Below are positions 52,018-59,388 of a DNA stretch of 64,000 nt, piece after piece. The translations under genes and the position numbers were made by a program. The notes under the pieces were generated by a model. That model was not told the origin of the DNA, made no database searches, and saw only the letters and a list, made by a program, of their open reading frames with translations. The number at the start of each line of letters is the position of its first letter. The stretch's first letter is position 1. Source of the stretch: Microvirga sp052114605 (GTDB taxonomy: Bacteria > Pseudomonadota > Alphaproteobacteria > Rhizobiales > Beijerinckiaceae); the NCBI RefSeq assembly GCF_052114605.1, contig NZ_JBFRFB010000012.1, forward strand, positions 62,001 through 126,000, given 5' to 3'.

Positions 52018-54081
52018 ATGACGGCTTCAAGCGTACATTCGGCCAATAATCCTCTTCTTGGCCCCTGGAGCACGCCTTTCGGCCTTCCGCCTTTCGAGAG
52101 CATCACGCCGGAGCATTATCGACCTGCCTTTGACAGCGCGCTTGCCGAACAGCAGGCCGAGATCAAGGCGATTGCGGACAGCAGCGAGGCGCCTACTTTC
52201 GCCAACACCATCGAGGCCATGGAGCGCGGCGGCGCTTCCCTCAAGCGCGTGGGCGGCGTGTTCTTCAACCTCTCGGGCTCGCATACGAACGAGGCCATTC
52301 AGGCTATCGAGCGCGATCTCGCGCCGGTTCTTGCCAAGCACCGCAACAGCATCTTCATGAACGAGGCGCTCTACAAGCGCGTCGCCGATCTCTACGAAAA
52401 GCGTGAGTCTTTGGGCCTGACGCAGGAGCAGGCGCGCGTGCTCGACCGCTATCAAACCATCTTCGTGCGTGCGGGCGCCAAGCTGCAGGGCGAGGAGAAG
52501 AAGCGCCTTGCCACTATTACCGAACGGCTCGCGAGCCTCGGCACGCAATTCGCTCAGAACGTTCTGGCCGACGAGAAATCCTATCAGCTCGTGCTCGACG
52601 GCGAGGCCGATCTCGAAGGCCTGCCGTCCTTCCTGCGCGAGGCGGCAGCACAGGCCGCCGAGGAGCGGGGCCTCTCCGGCAAATACGTGATTACCCTGTC
52701 ACGGTCGAGCATCGAACCCTTCCTGCAATTCTCGAAGCGGCGCGACCTGCGCGAGCAGGCTTTCAAGGGCTGGGCGTCACGCGGCGACACGGGTGGCGCC
52801 ACCGACAACAAGGCCATCATCGCCGAAATGGCGGCTCTGCGCGTCGAGCGCGCGAAGCTCCTGGGCTACGAGACCTTCTCCGACTTCAAGCTTTCCGACA
52901 CTATGGCGAAGACGCCTGACGCAGTGCTGAAGCTCCTCAACGACGTGTGGACGCCCGCCCGCAAGCGCGCGCAGGAAGAGCGGGACGACTTGCAGGCTCT
53001 CGCGCAGGCGAAGGGCGACAACATCGTCATCGAGCCCTGGGACTGGCGCTTCTATGCGGATCAGGTGCGCATGGAGCGGCACAATCTCGATGAAGCCGTG
53101 ATCAAACCGTACTTCCAGCTCGACCGCATCATCGAAGCCTCTTTTGAGACCGCACACCGTCTGTTCGGCTTGAGCTTCAAGGAGCTGAAGGACTTCCCGC
53201 GCTATCATCCCGATATCCGCGCCTGGGAAGTTCTGGACGTGGACGGCAAACATATCGGCACTTTCATCGGCGATTACTTCGCCCGAAGCTCGAAACGCAG
53301 CGGCGCGTGGATGAGCGCCTTCCGCTCTCAGGAAAAGCTGACCGGCGATGTGCGCCCGATCATCGTCAACGTGATGAATTTCGCGAAGGGCGGCGCGGGC
53401 GAGCCGTCGCTCCTGAGCTTCGACGATGCGCGCACACTCTTCCACGAATTCGGCCACGGCCTGCACGGGCTTCTCTCCAACGTGACCTATCCGCTGCTTG
53501 CGGGCACCGCCGTCTCGACGGATTTCGTGGAGCTACCCTCGCAGCTCTACGAACACTGGCTGTCGCAACCCGACATCCTGCGCCGTTACGCCACCCATTA
53601 CCGCACCGGTGAGCCGATCCCGGAGGAATTGCTGGAGCGCCTCATGGCGGCCCGCAACTTCAACCAGGGCTTCGCCACGGTCGAGTACCTCGCCTCCGCC
53701 TTCGTCGATCTGGAACTCCATCGCCGCAAGGACGCGGCCGATCTCGACGTATCAGCCTTCGAAAAGGAGACGCTGGAGAAGATCGGCATGCCGCGCGAGA
53801 TCATCATGCGCCACCGCACGCCGCATTTCGCGCATGTGTTCTCCGGCGACGGCTATTCGTCAGGCTATTACAGCTATCTCTGGTCGGAGGTTCTGGACGC
53901 GGATGCCTTCGTGGCCTTCGAGAAAACGGGCGATGCCTTCAACAGGGAAATGGCGGAGAAGCTGAAGCGCTTCATCTACTCGGCCGGAAACCTGCGCGAT
54001 CCGGCGGAAGCCTACACGTCGTTCCGCGGACGCCTGCCGACGGTGGATGCGCTTCTCGCCAAGCGCGGTCTCGCGGCCTGA
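52018..54081 (+). CDS. dcp: M3 family zinc metallopeptidase, peptidyl-dipeptidase Dcp-like
   Basis: A 687-residue peptidase. The thermolysin-like zinc site is H476-E-F-G-H480 (LFHEFGHGLHG) with the third ligand Glu505 in TDFVELPSQLYEHW. Length and the N-terminal NPLLGPWSTPFGLPPFESI match Dcp, which removes C-terminal dipeptides, better than oligopeptidase A, though the two are close. No signal peptide, so cytosolic. AGGCGGA precedes the ATG. It probably degrades peptides; the dpp importer lies 3.2 kb upstream but is not in the same operon. Confidence 0.92.
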   Translation: MTASSVHSANNPLLGPWSTPFGLPPFESITPEHYRPAFDSALAEQQAEIKAIADSSEAPTFANTIEAMERGGASLKRVGGVFFNLSGSHTNEAIQAIERDLAPVLAKHRNSIFMNEALYKRVADLYEKRESLGLTQEQARVLDRYQTIFVRAGAKLQGEEKKRLATITERLASLGTQFAQNVLADEKSYQLVLDGEADLEGLPSFLREAAAQAAEERGLSGKYVITLSRSSIEPFLQFSKRRDLREQAFKGWASRGDTGGATDNKAIIAEMAALRVERAKLLGYETFSDFKLSDTMAKTPDAVLKLLNDVWTPARKRAQEERDDLQALAQAKGDNIVIEPWDWRFYADQVRMERHNLDEAVIKPYFQLDRIIEASFETAHRLFGLSFKELKDFPRYHPDIRAWEVLDVDGKHIGTFIGDYFARSSKRSGAWMSAFRSQEKLTGDVRPIIVNVMNFAKGGAGEPSLLSFDDARTLFHEFGHGLHGLLSNVTYPLLAGTAVSTDFVELPSQLYEHWLSQPDILRRYATHYRTGEPIPEELLERLMAARNFNQGFATVEYLASAFVDLELHRRKDAADLDVSAFEKETLEKIGMPREIIMRHRTPHFAHVFSGDGYSSGYYSYLWSEVLDADAFVAFEKTGDAFNREMAEKLKRFIYSAGNLRDPAEAYTSFRGRLPTVDALLAKRGLAA

Positions 54082-54091
54082 CGCGATCCGT

Positions 54092-54289
54092 TCACGCCTG
54101 ATGCCAGATGAGAGCCTTGGCTCTGCGCCCCAGGCGCAGACGCATCCTCAAAGAGGCCGGCAGCTCCTTCCGGGGGGATACCCCCTTGGGTTCGATCGGC
54201 GATGCCAGCGGCTTTTGACGCAGGACGCTCTTGAGGAAAGCCATTCCACGGGGATCGATTTCCAAGGCCTTCGCATCGAGCACGGGCAT
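54092..54289 (-). CDS. Possible small basic hypothetical protein
   Basis: A 65-residue frame between dcp and galM (start MPVLDAKALEID; an upstream ATG at 54331 would add 14 residues). About three quarters of its third codon positions are G or C, consistent with neighbouring genes but not decisive. A GGGA lies 11 bases before the ATG, slightly long. The protein is Arg/Lys-rich at its C-terminus (LRMRLRLGRRAKALI). I recognise no family. Confidence 0.4.
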   Translation of the reverse strand: MPVLDAKALEIDPRGMAFLKSVLRQKPLASPIEPKGVSPRKELPASLRMRLRLGRRAKALIWHQA

Positions 54290-54372
54290 CGAGAGCATTC
54301 CCTTTTCATTCGTGTTTTTCGCGGAACGCAACGCCTGCAGAAAAAACGGCCAAGTTGTGGCAAGGTTCCAGG

Positions 54373-55383
54373 CTAGCCGGAGAACCGCAGTTCGCTGACT
54401 TGCCTGGAAATCTGCCCCGGCCTGAGAAGAGACGATGGGAAATGGGCATTATTGGGGCTGTCGGGAAAACGCTGCGGTTCCAGGCAGAGACCCGCGTGAC
54501 GCCCATACTGCGCGCCATCGAGGCCGGAAACCGGGATATCGATCATGTGCCCAGCATAGAATTGCACGCCGGGCTCCGTGCTCCATAGCTCCATGTTGAG
54601 ACCGTTCGCGGGCGATGACAGCGTGGCCGCATGGCGGAGTACCCCGTAAGGGCCTCGCAGCACGTAGTTGGTATCGTAGAGGGTATCGTCGTTGATGAGC
54701 TCCGCGCCGACGGATCGCGCCGCCGTGAAATCGTAAGCGGAATCGGCCACCCGCAAAATCTCCCCCGTGGGAATGAGATCGTGCCGCGTCGGCGTGATGT
54801 AATCGCCCGCGATCGTCAGCTGGTGCGAGAGAATGTTCGCGCTGCCATCCAGGTTGAAATAGCTGTGCGTGGTGAGATTCACCGGCGTCTGCTGGTCGGT
54901 GGTTGCCGTCAGCTCGATGCCGAGGGTGGCATTGGGCAATAGATGATAGGTGCAGGTGGCGACCACACGCCCCGGATAGCCCATGTCGCCGTTCTCGGAG
55001 ACGAGGCTTAAGGTGACGCTCTCCTCGCTATGCGCGACGATGCTCCAATGCCTTGTGCCGAAGCCCATGGAGCCGCCATGAAGCTGGTTGTCTCCCTCAT
55101 TGGCATCGAGCCGGTAGGTCTTGTTCCTGATCGTGAACCGCGCGCCGCCGATGCGGTTGGCGTGCCGGCCCACGACGGCGCCGAAATAGGGCGAGTGGGC
55201 GATGTAATCCTCGATGGAATTGAGACCGAGCACCACGCGCTGCCGGCCACCCGAAAAGGGCACGATCAGGTCGCGGATCACGGCGCCCCAGGTCAGCACC
55301 TTCATCTGCATCTCGTCAGGACCGGTGAGGGTGATCTCCAGGACATCCTCACCGCTTACGGTGCCGAAACGCTCGATCGCCAT
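54373..55383 (-). CDS. galM: Aldose 1-epimerase (mutarotase)
   Basis: A 336-residue GalM: interconverts alpha and beta anomers of aldoses such as galactose and glucose. Active-site residues are His173 in TTHSYFNLDG and the general base Glu302 in LCLEPQRFPDSPN; GRHANRIGGARF and NQLHGGSMGF are family motifs. Its ATG is three bases after the SMP-30 stop, so the two genes form an operon, together a sugar to aldono-lactone/acid set. The longer upstream frame overlaps SMP-30 and is not used. Confidence 0.95.
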   Translation of the reverse strand: MAIERFGTVSGEDVLEITLTGPDEMQMKVLTWGAVIRDLIVPFSGGRQRVVLGLNSIEDYIAHSPYFGAVVGRHANRIGGARFTIRNKTYRLDANEGDNQLHGGSMGFGTRHWSIVAHSEESVTLSLVSENGDMGYPGRVVATCTYHLLPNATLGIELTATTDQQTPVNLTTHSYFNLDGSANILSHQLTIAGDYITPTRHDLIPTGEILRVADSAYDFTAARSVGAELINDDTLYDTNYVLRGPYGVLRHAATLSSPANGLNMELWSTEPGVQFYAGHMIDIPVSGLDGAQYGRHAGLCLEPQRFPDSPNNAHFPSSLLRPGQISRQVSELRFSG

Positions 55384-55385
55384 GC

Positions 55386-56267
55386 TCAACCCTCGAAGAT
55401 GCTGGTCTTCATTCCACGAATGCCGCCCGTATCCAGCCTGAACAGATGGCCCGCCATCGGGTCCACATGCGGATCGTGGCCGATGGATGCCGTTGTGATG
55501 TAGAGCGTCGAGAGGTCCGGTCCACCGAAGGCGCATTTCGTCACCTGCGCCGTCGGCACGGGCACGATGCGCTCCACCGATCCGTCCGGGGCAAACCGCG
55601 TGATTCGCGATGCGCCCCAATGGCAGACCCATACATAGCCTTCCGCATCCACCGCCATGCCGTCAGGATGGCCCCAGCCCTCCTCGAAGCGCGCGAAGCG
55701 GCGCGGCTCGCCGAGCTTTCCCTTATCGGCATCGAAGGCGTAGATGATGCCGTTCGTCGTGTCGGTGGCGTAAAGCGTTTGCCCATCCTGGCTGAAGGCG
55801 GGACCGTTGGTGACGATGAAGCCGGAATGGAACCGACTCAGCTCCTTTCCATCCCAGCGCCAGAATGAGCCCGATTCATCGGTCTCGTCATCGTGCATGG
55901 TGCCGAAATAGATCGCGCCGTCAGGCCCCACATAGCCGTCATTGATGCGGTTACCGGGCTTGTCCTTCTCCGGCGCGACGATGGGCTCGAGCAATCCGGT
56001 CTTCAGGTTGAAGCGCGCAAGGCCCGACTTGAAGCCCGCGATCACCACATCGGGATCGGGGGTGAGCGCGATGAAGCCGACGCGCTCGGGCGCATCGATC
56101 CGCGAATGCTCGTTGGTCTCGGGATGATAGCGCCAGATGCCGGGGTTCTTGATGTCCACCCAGAAAAGCGTGTTCGAGCGCTCGTCCCAGACCGGCCCCT
56201 CCCCCAGCACGCAGGCGCTTGCCACCGCCACATGCGGCATGTGCGGATGAACGGTTGGATTGGTCAT
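55386..56267 (-). CDS. SMP-30/gluconolactonase family lactonase
   Basis: A 293-residue six-bladed beta-propeller lactonase. Metal ligands expected in the family appear as Glu23 (LGEGPVWDE), Asn in FIVTNGPAFSQDG and Asp in GWGHPDGMAVD. It likely opens a sugar lactone (glucono-, galactono-, arabino- or xylonolactone). Start ATG 56267 has GAGGGG 7 bases upstream; an extension to 56324 is rejected. It precedes galM by two bases, consistent with an oxidative sugar pathway; no sugar dehydrogenase is adjacent. Confidence 0.92.
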   Translation of the reverse strand: MTNPTVHPHMPHVAVASACVLGEGPVWDERSNTLFWVDIKNPGIWRYHPETNEHSRIDAPERVGFIALTPDPDVVIAGFKSGLARFNLKTGLLEPIVAPEKDKPGNRINDGYVGPDGAIYFGTMHDDETDESGSFWRWDGKELSRFHSGFIVTNGPAFSQDGQTLYATDTTNGIIYAFDADKGKLGEPRRFARFEEGWGHPDGMAVDAEGYVWVCHWGASRITRFAPDGSVERIVPVPTAQVTKCAFGGPDLSTLYITTASIGHDPHVDPMAGHLFRLDTGGIRGMKTSIFEG

Positions 56268-56320
56268 GATGCGCCCCTCATGGATGGTCCCGTCGCTAAC
56301 GGTAGGGGACAGGGATGGGT

Positions 56321-57517
56321 TCAATCGGAGGAAGTGGAAGCGGCGATGCGCTCGGCAAGGGCGACGAGGCTCCTGTCCGATCCTGCAGGCCCCATCAGCG
56401 ACAGGCCGAGCGGCGCGCCGAGCCGCGAGGCGAGCGGCATCGACACCTGCGGCAGGCCCGACAGCACGGAGAGGCAGAGCAGGTTCAGCGCCCTGGTCCG
56501 GTAATCGTTGAGGGCCTCGTCGCTCTCGGACAGCAGCGGCGCCACATCAGGCATGGTCGGCATGACGAGCACCGTGTCACGGGCGAGAAGTGCGTTGAAT
56601 CGCGCCCGGAAGGTGCTGCGGATGGCTTGAGCCTCGGCAACCTGAGCGTCCGTGACGGCGCGCGAGAACTCGAACCGGTCCAGGACACCAGGACCCAGCG
56701 GGGGCTGAAAGCGCTCGATCATCCGCCCGTTGACACCCCAGGCCTCACGGCTCTGGATGTAGCGCATGGCCCAGTAGAGGGCTGTGAAGCCTTCGGTCGC
56801 GACCTCCAGCCCCTCCGGCGCACCGAGCACGGCCTCGATTCGCTTGAGAGCGGGCGCAAGCGCCTCACGCACCTCGGATCTCAGGAGACCGAAGGCATCC
56901 TTGGCCAGCAGCAGCTTCGGCTTTTCGGAGAGCGGGTTCGCATCCTCTCCCAGCAGCACCTCTCCGACCCGGGCGAAGGTCGCGCCATCGCGGGTGAAGT
57001 AGCCGCAGGTATCGAAGGAGGGCGCGAGATCGTGACAGAGCTCCAGGCTCACCCGGCCATGGGTTGGCCTGATGCCGAAGAGGCCGCAATGGCTGGCCGG
57101 CCCGCGGACCGAGCCGCCCGTATCCGTGCCGAGGGCGACATCGCACAACCCATTAGACACGGCGGAAGCCGAGCCCGAGGAGGAGCCGCCGGGAATGCGG
57201 TTCGGCGCGCCGCCATTCACCGGAGTGCCGAAATGGGCGTTCTTGCCGCTCAAGGAGAAGGCGAGTTCATCCGTGATCGTCTTGCCCACGAATCGGGCGC
57301 CCGAATCGAGCAGCCTCTGGACCGTGGGCGCGGTCCGGGTCCTGATGCCCGACAGGGCGAGCATGTGCGGCGAGCCGCAGCCGGTCGGGTAGCCCGCCAC
57401 GTCGAAAAGGTCTTTTGCCGCAAAGGTCAGGCCCGAAAGCGCCCCCTTCTCCGCATGGGGCACGGGAGCGGCGGGATAGGGCATGAAGGCCCGGGCGGGA
57501 TCGTTGTCGAGGAGCAT
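56321..57517 (-). CDS. Amidase signature family hydrolase
   Basis: A 398-residue amidase with the Ser-cisSer-Lys triad: Lys35 (TFAAKDLFDV), cis-Ser in GGSSSGSAS (111-119) and nucleophile Ser136 (GTDTGGSVRGP). It resembles the compact AMI1/indoleacetamide hydrolase type. Substrate unknown; candidates include aliphatic or aryl amides. It is divergent from the Liv-type transporter operon by 159 bases, and amide or urea importers of this family are sometimes linked to amidases, so a shared substrate is possible. Its 3' end is 53 bases from the SMP-30 start. Confidence 0.92.
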   Translation of the reverse strand: MLLDNDPARAFMPYPAAPVPHAEKGALSGLTFAAKDLFDVAGYPTGCGSPHMLALSGIRTRTAPTVQRLLDSGARFVGKTITDELAFSLSGKNAHFGTPVNGGAPNRIPGGSSSGSASAVSNGLCDVALGTDTGGSVRGPASHCGLFGIRPTHGRVSLELCHDLAPSFDTCGYFTRDGATFARVGEVLLGEDANPLSEKPKLLLAKDAFGLLRSEVREALAPALKRIEAVLGAPEGLEVATEGFTALYWAMRYIQSREAWGVNGRMIERFQPPLGPGVLDRFEFSRAVTDAQVAEAQAIRSTFRARFNALLARDTVLVMPTMPDVAPLLSESDEALNDYRTRALNLLCLSVLSGLPQVSMPLASRLGAPLGLSLMGPAGSDRSLVALAERIAASTSSD

Positions 57518-57676
57518 GGGACCACATGAGATAAAGGAACGGACAGGCGAAATGTGTCATTGCCCCTTGGCTTCAAGCAAGGCCGGAAATCTCGAACCTT
57601 GGCAATTTGGACTTTCTTCCAACCCCGATTGGCCCTACATCCTGGACATCTCCATGCACATTGTTAGGAACACGCC

Positions 57677-58879
57677 ATGGCACAGGCATCGATGACACGC
57701 TGGCTTGCTCTTGGATTGGCGCTGGCCCTCGGCAGCCCCGCCGTCGCCCAGCAGCCTCCGATCAAGATCGGCGAGCTCAACTCCTATGCCCGGCAGGCGG
57801 CCTTCACCGTGCCCTATCGCAGCGGCTGGCAGATGGCCCTCGACGAGATCAATGCCAAGGGCGGAGTTCTCGGCCGCAAGCTCGAGATCGTCTCCCGCGA
57901 CGACGGCGGCACGACGAGCGACGCCACCCGCGTGGCGGACGAGCTGGTGACCCGCGAAGGCGCGGTTCTCCTCTTCGGCTCGTTCCTGTCGAATGTCGGC
58001 GTGGCCATGGCGGACTACGCCAACCAGAAGAAGATCGTCTACATCGCCGCCGAGCCCCTGACCGATGCCATCACCATGGCGCAGGGCAACCGCTATACCT
58101 TCCGCATCCGGCCCAACAATTCCATGCAGGTCGGCATGCTCATGAAGCAGGCCAAGGCATCCGGCGCCAAGCGCTGGGCCGTTGTCGCGCCGAACTACGA
58201 ATTCGGCCAGTCGGCGGCGGGAGCCTTCAAGCGCCTGCTCAAAGAACAGATCCCCGATGCCGAGATCGTCGCCGAGCAATATCCGGCTCTCGGCAAGATC
58301 GAGGCCGGCTCCACCGTCTCCGCGCTCGAACAGGCCAAGCCCGACGGCATATTCAACGTTCTCTTCGGCCCCGACCTCACGCAATTCGTCCGCGAGGGCA
58401 ACACCCGCGGTCTTTTCGAGAACACGACGGTTCTCTCGCTGCTCACCGGCGAACCCGAATGGCTGCTGCCCCTGAAGGACGAGGTGCCGGAAGGCTGGAC
58501 CGTCACCGGCTACCCCTGGGACGAGATCACCGATCCCAAGCACAAGGCCTTCATCGACGCCTATCGCGCGAAGTTCAACGAGACGCCGCGCCTCGGCTCG
58601 CTGCTCGGCTACATGGTCGTCTACATGATCCGCGACACCATCGAGCGCGCGGGCTCGACCGACACTGAAGCGATGATCAAGGCGCTGGAGGACGCGAAGT
58701 TCGACACGGTCGCCGGCCCCGTCACCATGCGTGGCATCGACCACCAATCCACCATGGGCGCCTGGGTCGGCAAGCTCGTGCTGAAAGGCGCCAATGGGGG
58801 CATGACCGAATGGACCTATCAGGACGGCACATCGTTCATGCCGACCGAAGCCCAGGTGAAGGCGGTGCGGAAGGATTGA
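57677..58879 (+). CDS. Liv-type ABC transporter periplasmic binding protein (Peripla_BP_6)
   Basis: A 400-residue binding protein with a signal peptide (about 1-24, ending SPAVAQ) and a branched-chain amino acid/amide-binding fold (IKIGELNSYARQAAFTVPYRSG, then GWQMALDEINAKGGVLGRKLE). It feeds the LivHM permease genes downstream, but a 0.5-kb inserted unit now separates them. Ligand may be an amino acid, amide or urea; the divergent amidase gene hints at amides. It ends 8 bases before the left inverted repeat. Confidence 0.93.
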   Translation: MAQASMTRWLALGLALALGSPAVAQQPPIKIGELNSYARQAAFTVPYRSGWQMALDEINAKGGVLGRKLEIVSRDDGGTTSDATRVADELVTREGAVLLFGSFLSNVGVAMADYANQKKIVYIAAEPLTDAITMAQGNRYTFRIRPNNSMQVGMLMKQAKASGAKRWAVVAPNYEFGQSAAGAFKRLLKEQIPDAEIVAEQYPALGKIEAGSTVSALEQAKPDGIFNVLFGPDLTQFVREGNTRGLFENTTVLSLLTGEPEWLLPLKDEVPEGWTVTGYPWDEITDPKHKAFIDAYRAKFNETPRLGSLLGYMVVYMIRDTIERAGSTDTEAMIKALEDAKFDTVAGPVTMRGIDHQSTMGAWVGKLVLKGANGGMTEWTYQDGTSFMPTEAQVKAVRKD

Positions 58880-58887
58880 CGCCCTTC

Positions 58888-58935
58888 ACCCTCCCCTTGA
58901 GGGGGAGGGTCGGCCGCAAGGCCGGGGTGGGGTGG
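58888..58935 (+). repeat. Left 48-bp inverted repeat of the DUF559 unit
   Basis: Contains two hairpins: ACCCTCCCC/GGGGAGGGT (loop TTGAG, 58888-58910) and CGGCC-GCAA-GGCCG (58911-58924), then GGGTGGGGTGG. The right copy (59336-59383), in inverted orientation, matches at 46 of 48 positions; both differences fall in the loop of the second hairpin. Confidence 0.93.
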
Positions 58936-58956
58936 CACCACAACAGAAAACCAGTC

Positions 58957-59385
58957 ATGCCAAACATCACCCGCTTCAAACGTGAAAGAGCCAACCAGCT
59001 CCGCTCGAATGCCACCGAGCCAGAGCAGCGCCTCTGGCGCGCCCTGAAGAACATCCCCGTCTACGGCAGCCACTTCAGACGCCAAGTCCCCATCGGCCCC
59101 TATGTCGCCGACTTCGCCTGTCTGAAAGCGCGCCTCGTCATCGAGCTTGATGGTGATCACCATTCTCAAGATGATATTGCCATAAAAGACGAACGCCGGA
59201 CCCGATGGCTCGAAGGCGAAGGCTATCGCGTCATCCGTTTCTGGAACGCCGAGCTGAGCGAGAATATGTCCGGCGTTCTCGACACGATTTATGCTGCCTT
59301 GTATGGCTCACCTCATTCGGAAGCCGTTGCGCTTCCCACCCCACCCCGGCCTAACGGCCGACCCTCCCCCTCAAGGGGAGGGTAA
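58957..59385 (+). CDS. DUF559 endonuclease-domain protein
   Basis: A 142-residue protein of the DUF559 family, related to the very-short-patch-repair endonuclease (Vsr) fold. Likely active-site residues are Asp52 (YVADFACLK), Glu63 and Asp65 (VIELDGDHHS), and His68, with a preceding FRRQVPIGPY strand. Residues 127-142 (ending RPSPSRGG) are encoded by the right inverted repeat, including the stop. ATG 58957 has no clear Shine-Dalgarno site; the in-frame extension upstream runs through the left repeat and is rejected. It is embedded between liv genes in the same direction, three bases before the permease start. Activity on DNA is inferred from the fold. Confidence 0.88.
   Translation: MPNITRFKRERANQLRSNATEPEQRLWRALKNIPVYGSHFRRQVPIGPYVADFACLKARLVIELDGDHHSQDDIAIKDERRTRWLEGEGYRVIRFWNAELSENMSGVLDTIYAALYGSPHSEAVALPTPPRPNGRPSPSRGG
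59336..59383 (-). repeat. Right 48-bp inverted repeat of the DUF559 unit
   Basis: Inverted copy of 58888-58935 with two loop differences. It encodes the last 16 codons of the DUF559 protein, and its GGGGAGGG (59375-59382) sits 6 bases before the GTG start of the permease gene, where it serves as the Shine-Dalgarno sequence. Confidence 0.93.
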
Positions 59386-59388
59386 GCG

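Larger units (their letters stand above)
58888..59383 (+). mobile_element. Candidate mobile unit: DUF559 endonuclease gene between inverted REP-like repeats
   Basis: A 496-bp module composed of two 48-bp inverted repeats flanking one gene, inserted between the binding-protein gene and the permease gene of a Liv operon. There is no transposase; the only gene encodes a Vsr/PD-(D/E)XK-like DUF559 protein. The repeat pair matching almost perfectly while lying outside (left) and inside (right) the reading frame argues for a functional unit rather than chance. The closest concept is the REP/RAYT system, but with an endonuclease-like protein. Mobility is inference; no target-site duplication is obvious. 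Confidence 0.55.

Noticed and set aside
58810..58956. N-terminal extension of the DUF559 frame through the left repeat
   Set aside because: It would overlap the binding-protein gene and translate the repeat; ATG 58957 gives the family N-terminus.
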